This document shows, piece after piece, positions 17,113 to 27,231 of a stretch of 57,226 bases of DNA. Source of the DNA: an uncultured Pseudomonadota bacterium (lineage in GTDB: Bacteria > Pseudomonadota > Gammaproteobacteria > Steroidobacterales > Steroidobacteraceae); the NCBI GenBank assembly GCA_902826225.1, contig CADEED010000005.1:1-57226 (forward strand). Reading direction: 5' to 3'. The position numbers were made by a program, and so were the translations under genes. Positions within the stretch are counted from its first letter, which is position 1. Each line of letters opens with the position of its first letter. The notes beneath the pieces were generated by a model, which ran no database searches, had not been told where the DNA came from, and was given only the letters and a program-made list of their open reading frames with translations.

Positions 17113-20100
17113 CTATCCGACCCAGCGCCGCGCGTTCGCGAACATCCGGAACCAGCCGGAATACTCGCCCGCTCCGTCCGGTCGCCAGGAGTTCTGCGCA
17201 TAGCGGAACGAGCGCTCGGGGTGCGGCATCGTGAGCGTCACGCGGCCGTCGTCGTTCGTGATCGACGCGATGCCGAACGGCGAGCCGTTCGGATTCCCCG
17301 GATAGGTGGTCGCGACGCGGCGGTCGCCCTCGATGTAGCGGGCGCTCACGAGTCCGCTGCGCGAGAACGCGGCTGCGGCGGAATCGTCGGCGAACTCTGC
17401 GCGGCCCTCGCCGTGCGCCACCGCGATGGGCAGCATCGACCCATCCATGCCCGCGAGGAAGATAGAGGGTGAATGCTGGATCTCGACGAGCGAGAAACGT
17501 CCCTCGAACTGTTCGCCGCGGTTGCGCACGAAGCGCGGCCAGCGCGACGCGCCGGGCACGAGTTCCTTGAGCGCGGCGAACATCTGGCAGCCGTTGCAGA
17601 CGCCGAGCGTGAATGAATCCGTACGCTCGAGGAACTGCTGGAACTCGTCGCGCGTGCGCGCGTGGTACAGGATGGATTTCGCCCAGCCTTCGCCCGCGCC
17701 GAGCACGTCGCCGTACGAGAATCCGCCGCAACCGACGAGACCGCGGAATCCCGCGAGCTGCACGCGGCCCGAGATCACGTCCGTCATGTGCACGTCGTGT
17801 GCCTCGAAGCCGACGCGCTCGAGCACGGCCGCCATCTCGACCTGGCTGTTCACGCCCTGCTCGCGCAGCACCGCCACGCGCGGGCGCGCCACGTGCACGA
17901 AGGGCGCGGACACGTCCTCGTCCGGATCGAACGTGAGCGCCACGTTGATGCCGGGCGCACCGACATCGCACGCCGCCGCGAACTCCTCGCGTGCGCATGC
18001 CGGTTCATCGCGGCGCTCGCGCAGGTGGAAGGAGGTTTCGGACCACGCGCGCTTCAGGTCTTCCCAGGATTCGTCGAGCTTCGTCGCCCCCGCCTGGATG
18101 GCGATACGCGGCTCTCGTACCGGCTTGCCGATCGCGTGGGTCAGTTCACCGAGGCCGTGGCGCACGAGGATCGACTGCACGGAGGCGACGTGATCGACCT
18201 TGACCTGCAGCACGACGCCCAGTTCTTCGCTGAACAGCGCGCCGGCGGCGCCATTCGACGCCACCAGCGGCTCGGGTAGTTGGATGTCGAGGCCGCAATG
18301 CCCTGCAAACGCCATCTCGACGAGCGTCGCGAACAAGCCGCCATCGGACCGGTCGTGATAGGCGATCACGAAATCCTGCGCGCGCAGATCCACGAGCGCC
18401 GCGGCCAATCCGGCGAGACGCGCGGAATCGTCGAGGTCGGGCGGCTCGCTGCCCAGCGCTGCATGCACCTGCACGAACGCGGAGCCTCCGAGCCGGTTCC
18501 GGCCTGCGCCGAGATCGACGAGCAACAATGCGGTCGCGCCCACGTCGGTGCGCAACTGCGGAGTCCAGGTCCTGCGGACGTCGCCCACCGGAGAGAACGC
18601 GGAGACGATGAGCGACACTGGCGACACCACGGACTTCTTCGCCGCGCCGTCGCTCCAGGTCGTTTTCATGGACAACGAGTCCTTGCCGACCGGGATCGCT
18701 ATCCCCAAGGCGGGGCACAACTCCTCGCCGACGGTCTTCACGGTGGCGTAGAGCGCCGCATCCTCACCCGGTTCGCCGCACGCGGCCATCCAGTTCGCGG
18801 ACAGACGCACGTTCGAGAACGAGCCGATGTCGGCCGCCAGAATATTGGTGAGCGCCTCGCCCACCGCGAGCCGGCCCGACGCGGGCGCGTCGAGCACCGC
18901 CACCGGCGTGCGCTCGCCCATCGACATCGCCTCGCCCGCGTGGCCGAAGTAGTCGGCAATCGTCACCGCGACGTCGGCCACCGGCACCTGCCATGGCCCC
19001 ACCATCTGGTCGCGGCTGATCATGCCGCCAACGGTGCGGTCGCCGATCGTGATCAGGAAAGTCTTGTCCGCAACCGCGGGGAAACGCAGGACGCGGTACG
19101 CCGCTTCGCGCAGGTCGAGCCCGGTGACCGGCAACGGCACCTGGACTGGCGGCGCGCTGCGAACATCGCGGTGCATGCGCGGCGCCTTGCCCAGCAGCAC
19201 TTCGAGCGGCAGATCGACCGGACGAGTGCCATTCTTTCGGTCTTCGAGCACCAGCACGCCGGTGTCGTCGATGTCGCCGATCACGGCGAAGGGGCAGCGC
19301 TCGCGCTCGCAGATTGCGGTGAAGTCCGCGAGCTTCGCGGCGTCGATGCAGAGCACGTAGCGCTCTTGCGACTCGTTGCACCAAAGTTCCATCGGCGACA
19401 TGCCGGGTTCGTCGTTCGGGATCGCGGCGAGATCGATCACGGCGCCGCGCCCCGGCGTGTGCGCGACGGCCTCCGGCACCGCGTTCGACAACCCGCCTGC
19501 CCCGACGTCGTGAACGAGAAGGATCGGGTTCTGGGTCCAGCGCGCGCTGCAGCGATCGATGACCTCCTGCGCGCGACGCTGAATCTCCGGGTTGCCGCGC
19601 TGCACGGACGCGAAATCGAGATCGGCGCTGGACGCGCCGGATCCCATCGACGACGCGGCGCCGCCGCCCAGGCCGATGAGCATCGCCGGGCCGCCGAGCA
19701 CGACCAGCTTCGCGCCGACGGGGATTTCGCTCTTCTCGACATGATTGCGGCGCACGTTGCCGAGGCCGCCCGCGATCATGATCGGCTTGTGGTAACCGCG
19801 CACGCGTGTGGGCGAGTCGCCCGCCGCCGCCTGTTCGAAGGTGCGGAAGTAGCCGCAGATGTTCGGACGGCCGAACTCGTTGTTGAACGCGGCGCCGCCG
19901 ATCGGGCCCTCGATCATGATGTCGAGCGCGGAGACGATGCGGTCCGGCTTGCCGATGGAGTTCTTCTCCCACGGCTGCTCGAACCCCGGGATGCGCAGGT
20001 GCGAGACGGTGAATCCGGTGAGGCCTGCCTTCGGTTTCGCGCCGCGGCCGGTCGCGCCCTCGTCGCGGATCTCGCCGCCCGAGCCCGTCGACGCGCCGGG

Positions 20101-21018
20101 AAACGGCGAGATCGCGGTCGGATGGTTGTGGGTCTCCACCTTCATGAGAATGTCGATGGGCTCGTCGATCGCGCCGTAGACGTCGTTCTGCGGATTCGGG
20201 AAGTAGCGCTTGCCCAGAGAGCCTTCTATGACCGCCGCGTTGTCGCGGTACGCGGAGAGCACGCCCTTCGGGCTCTTCGCGTGCGTGTTGCGGATCATCG
20301 CGAACAGCGACTTGGGCTGTTTCGCACCGTCGATCGTCCAGTCCGCGTTGAAGATCTTGTGCCGGCAGTGCTCGGAATTCGCCTGGGCGAACATCATGAG
20401 TTCGACGTCGGTCGGATCACGTTTCAACCCCGCGAAATTCTCGACCAGGTAGTCGATCTCGTCGTCCGACAGTGCGAGGCCGAGATCGGCGTTCGCCTGG
20501 ACGAGCGCGCCGCGGCCGGCAGCGAGCGACACGGTGCGCAGCGGACGGGTCTTCTGGTGCGCGAAGAGCTGCGCCGCGTCCTTGCGCGCGAGCAGCACGG
20601 TCTCGGTCATGCGATCGAACAGCGGCACGGCGAGCTTGCGCAGCCCGTCGGCGGAGAGCTTTTCCGGTGAAGCGATGGTCCAAGCGATGCCGCGCTCGAT
20701 GCGCCTCACGGCGGAGAGGCCGCAGACATGCGCGATGTCGGTGGCCTTGCTCGACCAGGGTGAGATGGTTCCGAAGCGCGGCACGACGACGATCTCGGCG
20801 CCGGGCGCCGACTTCGCGCCGGCCGCTTCGCGGGGGCCGTAAGTCAGCAGGCGCTCGAGCAACGCGCGTTCACGCGCGTCGAGGTCGCGTTCGAGGTCGA
20901 TGAAATGGACGAACCGGGCGGAGATCGCGCCGAGGCGCGGAAGTACGGCTTCGAGCGCGGGACGCAGTTTGGCGATGCGGAAATCGGAAACTGCGGGGGC
21001 GCCAGGGAGCTCGATCAT
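17113..21018 (-). CDS. purL: phosphoribosylformylglycinamidine synthase, large single-chain type
   Basis: ATP- and glutamine-dependent conversion of FGAR to FGAM in purine synthesis. 1301 residues, the fused gammaproteobacterial form (E. coli PurL is 1295). N-terminal PurS-like part, FGAM core with [46 protein letters not shown] and [14 protein letters not shown], an internal duplicated half ([37 protein letters not shown]), and a C-terminal class-I glutaminase with [11 protein letters not shown] (nucleophile Cys about residue 1142) and PHPERSFR. Its 3' and 5' ends are each bounded by a copy of the same palindromic repeat. In enterobacteria purL is next to mltF and tadA; here those two lie 3-5 kb away, with other genes in between. 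Confidence 0.97.
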   Translation of the reverse strand: MIELPGAPAVSDFRIAKLRPALEAVLPRLGAISARFVHFIDLERDLDARERALLERLLTYGPREAAGAKSAPGAEIVVVPRFGTISPWSSKATDIAHVCGLSAVRRIERGIAWTIASPEKLSADGLRKLAVPLFDRMTETVLLARKDAAQLFAHQKTRPLRTVSLAAGRGALVQANADLGLALSDDEIDYLVENFAGLKRDPTDVELMMFAQANSEHCRHKIFNADWTIDGAKQPKSLFAMIRNTHAKSPKGVLSAYRDNAAVIEGSLGKRYFPNPQNDVYGAIDEPIDILMKVETHNHPTAISPFPGASTGSGGEIRDEGATGRGAKPKAGLTGFTVSHLRIPGFEQPWEKNSIGKPDRIVSALDIMIEGPIGGAAFNNEFGRPNICGYFRTFEQAAAGDSPTRVRGYHKPIMIAGGLGNVRRNHVEKSEIPVGAKLVVLGGPAMLIGLGGGAASSMGSGASSADLDFASVQRGNPEIQRRAQEVIDRCSARWTQNPILLVHDVGAGGLSNAVPEAVAHTPGRGAVIDLAAIPNDEPGMSPMELWCNESQERYVLCIDAAKLADFTAICERERCPFAVIGDIDDTGVLVLEDRKNGTRPVDLPLEVLLGKAPRMHRDVRSAPPVQVPLPVTGLDLREAAYRVLRFPAVADKTFLITIGDRTVGGMISRDQMVGPWQVPVADVAVTIADYFGHAGEAMSMGERTPVAVLDAPASGRLAVGEALTNILAADIGSFSNVRLSANWMAACGEPGEDAALYATVKTVGEELCPALGIAIPVGKDSLSMKTTWSDGAAKKSVVSPVSLIVSAFSPVGDVRRTWTPQLRTDVGATALLLVDLGAGRNRLGGSAFVQVHAALGSEPPDLDDSARLAGLAAALVDLRAQDFVIAYHDRSDGGLFATLVEMAFAGHCGLDIQLPEPLVASNGAAGALFSEELGVVLQVKVDHVASVQSILVRHGLGELTHAIGKPVREPRIAIQAGATKLDESWEDLKRAWSETSFHLRERRDEPACAREEFAAACDVGAPGINVALTFDPDEDVSAPFVHVARPRVAVLREQGVNSQVEMAAVLERVGFEAHDVHMTDVISGRVQLAGFRGLVGCGGFSYGDVLGAGEGWAKSILYHARTRDEFQQFLERTDSFTLGVCNGCQMFAALKELVPGASRWPRFVRNRGEQFEGRFSLVEIQHSPSIFLAGMDGSMLPIAVAHGEGRAEFADDSAAAAFSRSGLVSARYIEGDRRVATTYPGNPNGSPFGIASITNDDGRVTLTMPHPERSFRYAQNSWRPDGAGEYSGWFRMFANARRWVG

Positions 21019-21038
21019 CAGAGGCCCGGAATTGTACT

Positions 21039-21132
21039 GGGGACGGAAAAAGGGGTCAGACCTATTTTTCCAACCCTCGCGGGATTGGAGGGGTCGGCAC
21101 GAAAAATAGGTCTGACCCCTTTTTCCGTCCCC
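21039..21132. repeat. 32-bp inverted repeat upstream of purL (REP-like, copy 2)
   Basis: Arms 21039-21070 and 21101-21132 are exact inverted copies, beginning GGGGACGGAAAAAGGGGTCA and ending CTATTTTTC, around a 30-base centre that itself can pair imperfectly. It lies 20 bp upstream of the purL ATG, and its last base is the final base of the DUF1820 stop codon, so it occupies the whole gap between two minus-strand genes. The shared GGAAAAAGGGGTCAGA core shows the same family as 17056-17112. The outer GGGGAC recalls the ends of 13517-13596. It should affect transcription from the DUF1820 gene into purL. Confidence 0.85.
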
Positions 21133-21473
21133 TATTTCTTCGGGTCGTTGCCTGCGGGCTGGTACATCCCCATCGGGAATTGTGCGACGTTGCCCCCGCC
21201 CTCCAGCGCGCTGACCTTGGACACACCCTGCTTCTTCACTTCGTCGATGCGCAGGATGCTGTGCATCGGCAGCATGGTGGTCTTGACGCCGGCGAACTCG
21301 GATTTGATCCGTTCCTCACCCGGGTCGAGGACGACGGTGGTGCGTTCCCCGAAGACCAGCTCTTCGACCTCGATGAACCCGAACAGGCGACCCTGGCTCA
21401 CCTTGCGGGCGTAGATCTCGTAAACCTTGCCCTGGTTCACGAACATAATCTTGAAAATGTGACTGGATGCCAT
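21132..21473 (-). CDS. DUF1820 family protein
   Basis: 113-residue cytosolic protein of a conserved gammaproteobacterial family without known function. The recognisable core is [65 protein letters not shown] and the C-terminal [11 protein letters not shown] start it at the ATG of MASSHIFK (21473), which matches the family length; an in-frame ATG 36 bases upstream would add MKGQVNAPLSVS. It is divergent from the FHA gene, and its stop codon touches the palindromic element upstream of purL. Confidence 0.85.
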   Translation of the reverse strand: MASSHIFKIMFVNQGKVYEIYARKVSQGRLFGFIEVEELVFGERTTVVLDPGEERIKSEFAGVKTTMLPMHSILRIDEVKKQGVSKVSALEGGGNVAQFPMGMYQPAGNDPKK

Positions 21474-21555
21474 CGAGACGCTTAGGGGGGCGTTAACCTG
21501 CCCCTTCATACACGCATGGGCCGCGGGAAGCTAGGGCCCAGAGGGTAGTCCATAC

Positions 21556-22839
21556 ATGGCGCTCCGGCTGCGCGTCATCAGTGATCATCGCCATCGATTG
21601 GGCGACAAGAACACGTTTGTCTTCGGTGTTTCGGGCGGGAGCATAGGACGCTCCTCCGAGAACGACTGGGTGTTGCCCGACGATATGCGTTACGTGTCCG
21701 GCCGGCATGCGCGCATCGTCTTCCACCAGGGCCGCTACCTGCTGCAGGACACGAGCAGCAACGGCACCTTCGTCAACGACAACGAACGTCCGCTCGGCAG
21801 CCAGAATCCGCACGAACTCAAGACCGGCGACATCTTGCGCATCGGCGAATACCACGTGCAGGTGCAGATCGACTCCGCCACCGATTTCACGCTCGACGAC
21901 AGCGCCCTCTACCACACCGGGACCACGAGCTCGCGCCGCCGCGCGCCGCCGCCGCGGGATCTCGGCGCCAGCCTGCGTCTCGAAAACCTGCTCGAGGCGA
22001 GCAACGACCATTCGAGCGACGAGCTCAAGCCCGTCAATGCATTCGGACAGGCCGTGTCCGCGCGCACGCGCGCGCTGCACGAGGGCACGCTGCCCGTCGA
22101 ATCGCCCACGACCGCGCCCGAGCTCGATGTGACGTCGGAAGCCATCGCGCGCCGCATCGCGCGTCTCGCGCGCGCGACGGAGAAGCAGCAGAAGGAAAAA
22201 ACCCTGCCGCTCGCGGCGGCTGCGACGCTGTCTCCCGCGATCACGGCGCCGGACAACATGCCGGGGCTGCAGGCGTTCTGTCGCGGCGCCGGAATCAGTC
22301 CCGACTCCCTCCCGGCCGAGGCGCACGCCCGCATGCTGCATCTCGCCGGCCAGCTCCTGCGCGAATGCCTGCTCGGGCTCCGGGAAAGCAATCGCCTGCA
22401 GCAGGAGCAACGCAACGGACTGCGCGTCACATATCAGAAAGAGTCCGGCGACGTGGCGCCCTCGCTCGAGCGCAACAACGTCGAGGAGCTCATCCAGGAA
22501 TTGCTCAAGGCCCACGACAGCCGCCGCTTCGACGCGGTCCAGTGGCTGCGGGCCGCGTTCGACACCGGCCGCCTGCACGACGACGCGCGCGTGCGCGCGA
22601 TGCAGGCCGCCTTCATCGACTTCATCGGCCGGCTCGATCCAGGCGATCTCGCCACTCGATTCGAACGCAGCGCGCGCCGCAAGACGATGGGCAACTGGGA
22701 ACTCTACGGCGACTTCTACCGCAGCCTGTGCGAGACGCCCCCCGGTTCGCTGCCGCACATCTTCGTGGAGACTTTCGCGCAGAGCTACGATCAGGTGGCG
22801 CGCGAGAGCGACGACCCGGCGTCCAGCGACGCCGCCTGA
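21556..22839 (+). CDS. FHA-domain protein of the type VI secretion TagH/Fha type, orphan copy
   Basis: 427 residues. The N-terminal FHA domain (about 25-105) keeps the phosphothreonine-binding residues: GSIGRSSENDWVLPD (Arg32), VSGRHARI (Ser48, His51) and DTSSNGTFVN (Asn69). A low-complexity acidic/Ala linker (about 115-240) leads to a C-terminal helical domain, LHLAGQLLRECLLGLRESNRLQQEQRN followed by ELIQELLKA and IFVETFAQSYDQVA, resembling the C-terminal domain of TagH, which in T6SS loci is phosphorylated in the PpkA/PppA threonine pathway. No other T6SS gene is nearby. The only kinase in the window is the cyclic-nucleotide-type enzyme at 5.4-6.8 kb; a functional link is speculative. Confidence 0.78.
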   Translation: MALRLRVISDHRHRLGDKNTFVFGVSGGSIGRSSENDWVLPDDMRYVSGRHARIVFHQGRYLLQDTSSNGTFVNDNERPLGSQNPHELKTGDILRIGEYHVQVQIDSATDFTLDDSALYHTGTTSSRRRAPPPRDLGASLRLENLLEASNDHSSDELKPVNAFGQAVSARTRALHEGTLPVESPTTAPELDVTSEAIARRIARLARATEKQQKEKTLPLAAAATLSPAITAPDNMPGLQAFCRGAGISPDSLPAEAHARMLHLAGQLLRECLLGLRESNRLQQEQRNGLRVTYQKESGDVAPSLERNNVEELIQELLKAHDSRRFDAVQWLRAAFDTGRLHDDARVRAMQAAFIDFIGRLDPGDLATRFERSARRKTMGNWELYGDFYRSLCETPPGSLPHIFVETFAQSYDQVARESDDPASSDAA

Positions 22840-22847
22840 GCCCGCCT

Positions 22848-23024
22848 CTGTTTCGACGGCGGCCGCTGTCGGAACTCCCCCTCCCCGTTCGGGCGGCGAT
22901 CAACGCCGTCCACAACGATGCCCGGGACCCGGCCGCTGCCTATCTAGTGGCGATCGGGACGTGCGCGAACGCGCGCGAGCGGGAGTTCCTGGAACGGCGT
23001 TACCGCGCCATCGCCCGGCACTAG
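22848..23024 (+). CDS. possible small protein of about 58 residues without a standard start codon
   Basis: The frame after the FHA stop reads LFRRRPLSELPLPVRAAI and ends in AREREFLERRYRAIARH. It has high third-position GC and a helical, protein-like composition. The first plausible initiator is the CTG at 22848, 8 bp after the FHA stop; no ATG, GTG or TTG lies in the protein-like part before the conserved-looking segment. Its TAG stop overlaps the ogt stop as CTAG (23021-23024), the same geometry as four other convergent pairs in this window, which argues that it is or was a real gene. It could also be the remnant of a longer gene. I do not recognise a family. Confidence 0.35.
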   Translation: MFRRRPLSELPLPVRAAINAVHNDARDPAAAYLVAIGTCANAREREFLERRYRAIARH

Positions 23025-23524
23025 CGCTGGGCGAGCAGATCGCCCTGCGGCGATTCCAATCCCAGCAGCAGCTCCTTCGCCTCGAGACCCCCGCCGAAAC
23101 CCGTGAGATCCCCCGATGCGCCGATCACGCGATGGCAGGGCGCGATGATGGAGATGGGGTTCGCGCCATTGGCGGCGCCGACGGCCCGGACCGCATCGGG
23201 CCGGCCAATCTGCTTCGCGATCTGCGAATAGCTGCGCGTCTCGCCGTACGGGATCGACAGCAAAGCGTTCCAGACCTGCCGCTGGAAATCGGTGCCCTCG
23301 AACTCGAGCGGCACGTCGAACTCGCGGCGCCGGCCGTGGAAATACTCATCGAGCTGGCGCTTCGCCCGGCGCAGCATGGGGTGGTCGGGCTCGTCGAGGG
23401 CTTCGTGGCCGAAGTCGCGCGGGCCATTGCCGCGTTCGAACAGCACCGCGACGAGCGCGTCGTCGTGCGCGGCCAGCGTGAGGCCGCCGACGGGAGATGG
23501 GATGGAGGTGCGGAAGTAGTCCAT
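23021..23524 (-). CDS. ogt: methylated-DNA-protein cysteine S-methyltransferase (O6-alkylguanine repair)
   Basis: Suicide repair protein that transfers alkyl groups from O6-alkylguanine to its own cysteine. 167 residues from ATG 23524 (MDYFRTSIPSPVGG). Features: FQRQVWNALLSIPYGETRSYSQIA, the helix-turn-helix that flips the base, RAVGAANGANPISIIAPCHRVIGA with acceptor Cys130, and the C-terminal GGLEAKELLLGLE helix. No clear ribosome site precedes this ATG, and in-frame ATGs at 23560 and further up are alternatives, but the family length favours 23524. No Ada regulatory domain is fused, so this is the constitutive Ogt type. Confidence 0.93.
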   Translation of the reverse strand: MDYFRTSIPSPVGGLTLAAHDDALVAVLFERGNGPRDFGHEALDEPDHPMLRRAKRQLDEYFHGRRREFDVPLEFEGTDFQRQVWNALLSIPYGETRSYSQIAKQIGRPDAVRAVGAANGANPISIIAPCHRVIGASGDLTGFGGGLEAKELLLGLESPQGDLLAQR

Positions 23525-23662
23525 GGGAGGAGTTTCGCTGCGGGTGGTGGCGTGCGTCATCCCGGAGCTTGCGGTTTCAGGGGACACTTCGCCCGGGGCC
23601 AGCGGCGCTCCGGGCCGCTGTCCAGCGTTGCTCTGCAAAGCAGCCGAACTCGTCTCGTTCCA

Positions 23663-23742
23663 GGCACGTGAGTTCGAATCTCACTTGCGCGGACGGTACA
23701 AAGAATAAATGGCGGAGAGGGTGAGATTCGAACTCACGTGCC
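23663..23742. repeat. inverted duplicate of the tRNA-Ser T-arm
   Basis: A 22-base segment at 23663-23684 on the plus strand is the exact reverse complement of 23721-23742, which is the T-arm and the end of the variable loop of the tRNA-Ser gene. Similarity extends a few bases further with one inserted base (TTCC-A-GGCAC against TTCCGGCAC). The gap is 36 bases. The plus-strand copy has no matching acceptor or D-arm, so it is a tRNA fragment and not a second tRNA. It could be a remnant of element integration or of an inverted partial duplication. Confidence 0.8.
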
Positions 23743-23802
23743 GGAATTACCCGACCATCCGATTTCGAGTCGGCGCCGTTATGACCACTTCGGTACCTCT
23801 CC
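23710..23802 (-). tRNA. tRNA-Ser (anticodon CGA)
   Basis: 93-base tRNA on the minus strand including an encoded CCA. The acceptor stem pairs GGAGAGG (5' end at 23802) with CCTCTCC, followed by discriminator G and CCA at 23712-23710. The anticodon loop reads CTCGAAA, giving CGA, which decodes UCG. There is a long variable arm, as expected of class-II serine tRNAs, and a canonical T-arm GTGAG-TTCGAAT-CTCAC. UCG is a favoured codon in high-GC genomes. It lies between ogt and a divergent lytic transglycosylase gene. Confidence 0.95.
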
Positions 23803-23870
23803 GCGTCCGAACCAACGGTCACCTTTGAAATTAGGGCCGCCCTCCGGGGGGCGCGTATTCTAGCCGAGCG

Positions 23871-24596
23871 ATGACCAAAGCCAAGGGGCGGAAAAACCTG
23901 ACGAATCGTCGGGCCTTCATGGGCCTGGGATTGGCCGCATTGGCATCCCTGCCCGCCGCGGGCCAGTCCGCCGCCCCGACCTCCACGGCGTCGCCCCCGC
24001 AGCGCGCCCGGCTTCCGCGCCGCCTGGCGGCCGACTTCCACCAGCACATCGAGACCCGACTGCCGCCGCTGCGACCCGCATTCGAAGCGGCCGGCCGCGA
24101 GACGGGGCTGGAATGGCGGATGCTCGCGGCCCTGGGCTACCAGGAATCCCGCTGGCGTCCCGCCGCGGTATCGCCGCGCGGTGCGCAGGGCCTGATGATG
24201 CTGATGCCGCTCACCGCCAAGAAAATGGGCGTCAAGAACGTCTTCTCGGCGGACGAGAACATCCGGGGCGGCGCGCGCTACCTGGCCTACTTGAAGGAGC
24301 GGATCCCGAAGCGCATTCGCGATCCCGACCGCACCTGGCTCGCGATGGCCGCCTACAACATGGGCATCGGGCATCTCGAGGACGCGCGCGTGATCACCCA
24401 GATGCGCAAGAAGAACCCCGACCGCTGGATGGACGTCCGCGCGAACCTGCCGCGCCTGTCAGACCCGGCGTGGCACGCGCGCGTGAAACATGGCTATGCG
24501 AACGGACGCGAAACCGCGCAGCTCGTCGAACGGGTGACCCAGTTCCACGCGATCCTGGAGTCGACCGTGCCCGACGCCGTCATCGCGCAGGAATAG
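23871..24596 (+). CDS. exported lytic transglycosylase, MltF-like catalytic domain only
   Basis: Cleaves peptidoglycan glycan strands to anhydromuropeptides in the periplasm. 241 residues. NRRAFMGLGLAALASLPAAG (12-31) looks like a twin-arginine or Sec signal with an RRxF motif. The SLT domain has LAALGYQESRWRPAAVSPRGAQ, with catalytic Glu92 in the YQES motif, then GLMMLMPLTAKKMG and AMAAYNMG. The sequence resembles the C-terminal half of E. coli MltF, but the N-terminal amino-acid-binding-protein-like domain (about 250 residues) is absent. E. coli mltF lies between purL and tadA, and here this gene is also located between those two, which supports the assignment. Confidence 0.88.
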   Translation: MTKAKGRKNLTNRRAFMGLGLAALASLPAAGQSAAPTSTASPPQRARLPRRLAADFHQHIETRLPPLRPAFEAAGRETGLEWRMLAALGYQESRWRPAAVSPRGAQGLMMLMPLTAKKMGVKNVFSADENIRGGARYLAYLKERIPKRIRDPDRTWLAMAAYNMGIGHLEDARVITQMRKKNPDRWMDVRANLPRLSDPAWHARVKHGYANGRETAQLVERVTQFHAILESTVPDAVIAQE

Positions 24597-24600
24597 AGCT

Positions 24601-25956
24601 TCAGAGCTTGCGGATCTTGATGCTGCGGAAACTCACGGCATCGCCGTGATCCTGCAGCAGAATGCGCCCGCGCTCCGCCTCGCCAAAGCCCGGCGTGGCC
24701 TTGAACTTGCTCCCGGCCACTTTCGCGCGGTACTCCGGCGACCGCCGGTTGAATTCGAGCACCTTCACGCCGTTCAGCCAGTGTTCGACCGAGCCATCCC
24801 GGCGGCTGACGATGCGCGCGTGCTGCCACGCGCCCACCTCGGGCTTCACGCCGACGTTCGTGCGCAAGGTCGCCCGCGGATAGATGTCGTACAGCGAGGC
24901 GAGCGTGCGATTGCCGTCGATGCCCATCTTGGCGTCCGGATGTTTTTCGTCGTCCAGTATCTGGTACTCGAGTCCGAGCGGTGCGCCGCTGGCCGGATCC
25001 TTCGGCGACGTCAACAGGTAGAAGATGCCGCTGTTCGCGCCGGCGCTCGTCTTGAAGTCCATCTGCAGCTCGAACGCGTCGAACTGCTCGTCCGTCATGA
25101 TGTCGCCGCCGCCGCCTTGCGCCTGCACCGCGAGTTCGCCGTTCGCGGTCGACCAGCCCTTCGTCGGGAAGGCATCGGCGCTCGCGGAACGCCAGCCCTT
25201 CGCGGACTTGCCGTCCCAGAGCAACCGCCAGCCCTGAGCCTTTTCCTGCGCATCGAGGTTGTTAGGCAGGTTGTTGCGGATGAAGATGCCCATCGCCGGC
25301 GCCGGCTTCAGAGCCTTCGTCTGGACGATGACGTTCTTCCAGGTGGTCGTGCGGCCGGCTTCCTCGGCACTGTTGATCGAGTGGACCTGCAGGGCGATGA
25401 AGCCCGTCTTGTGACCGTCGTCGAGCACGTCGGACGCCGGCTTGCCGTTGATCCAGGTCCGCAGGCGCGGCCCGATCGCCTCGATCCTGAAATGGTTCCA
25501 CTCTCCGAACTTGTAGAGTGCTTTGGCCGGCGGATTCATCTCGCCCGTGTAGAACCAGCCGCGCTGCGCTTCTTCGTAGACCCCGCCGCTCCACTGCCGG
25601 TCGGTCGGGTCGATGTCCACCTGGTAGCCGTGCACGCGGCCGTTCTGGAACTCGGCCGTGCTCCGGCTGCGGATCTGGACGCCGGAGTTCGTGGGGCCGA
25701 CGTCCTGGCGCACGTCGAAGTCGAGGATGAAATCCCCGTAGTCCTTCTCCGTCGCGAGGAAGCTGTTCACCTTGTCGGGCTTCGAGGTGCCGACGATCGT
25801 GTTGTCGACCACCCGGTAATCCGCGACGCCGCCGAGCTGCCTCCAGCCCGTCAGGGTCTTGCCGTCGAACAGCGCGGTTCCCTGGCCCGCGGCCATGGTG
25901 ACCATGACCCCAACTCCCAGCGCCAGCGCAGCCAGCGCGCCCGTCACCTTACGCAT
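24601..25956 (-). CDS. secreted protein with two DUF1080 (3-keto-disaccharide hydrolase) domains
   Basis: 451 residues with a signal peptide (about 1-24, ALALGVGVMVTMAAGQG). Two concanavalin-like DUF1080 domains follow: 28-215 (LFDGKTLTGWRQLGG ... GYQVDIDPTDRQWSGGVYEEAQRGW ... WNHFRIEAIGPRLRTWINGK) and 240-451 (LLWDGKSAKGWRSA ... FELQMDFKTSAGANSGIFYL ... LEYQILDDEKHPDA). The family includes 3-keto-glycoside hydrolases and is common in soil and aquatic polysaccharide degraders. Both domains keep the aromatic-rich core. It converges on the transglycosylase gene with a 4-bp gap and lies upstream of none of the usual sugar oxidoreductases, so the substrate is unknown. Confidence 0.85.
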   Translation of the reverse strand: MRKVTGALAALALGVGVMVTMAAGQGTALFDGKTLTGWRQLGGVADYRVVDNTIVGTSKPDKVNSFLATEKDYGDFILDFDVRQDVGPTNSGVQIRSRSTAEFQNGRVHGYQVDIDPTDRQWSGGVYEEAQRGWFYTGEMNPPAKALYKFGEWNHFRIEAIGPRLRTWINGKPASDVLDDGHKTGFIALQVHSINSAEEAGRTTTWKNVIVQTKALKPAPAMGIFIRNNLPNNLDAQEKAQGWRLLWDGKSAKGWRSASADAFPTKGWSTANGELAVQAQGGGGDIMTDEQFDAFELQMDFKTSAGANSGIFYLLTSPKDPASGAPLGLEYQILDDEKHPDAKMGIDGNRTLASLYDIYPRATLRTNVGVKPEVGAWQHARIVSRRDGSVEHWLNGVKVLEFNRRSPEYRAKVAGSKFKATPGFGEAERGRILLQDHGDAVSFRSIKIRKL

Positions 25957-26003
25957 TCGATCCCCCGCGTCGAGCCAGATTCGAGGCGCGAGTGTGCCAC
26001 GCT

Positions 26004-27158
<1,155 letters not shown>

Positions 27159-27231
27159 GATCGGGCGAGGTATCGAGACTGCTGCTGGGCCGCCTCCTCC
27201 GGCAGAGAGGTCGCGGCCCACGCAGCGGACT

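Noticed and set aside
18280..20670. Very long open frame on the plus strand opposite purL (about 800 codons)
   Set aside because: High-GC antisense shadow: no recognisable motifs, Arg/His/Ala-rich composition, and it mirrors the clearly real purL on the other strand.
21556..23024. Type VI secretion cluster around the FHA gene
   Set aside because: No TssB, TssC, VgrG, Hcp or membrane-complex genes lie on either side.
23628..23692. Possible tRNA-Cys on the plus strand (TGCAAA loop followed by a T-arm)
   Set aside because: The anticodon stem gives only a 6-base loop or mismatched pairs, and no 5' acceptor strand matches the sequence after the T-arm. Explained better as a fragment of the neighbouring tRNA-Ser.
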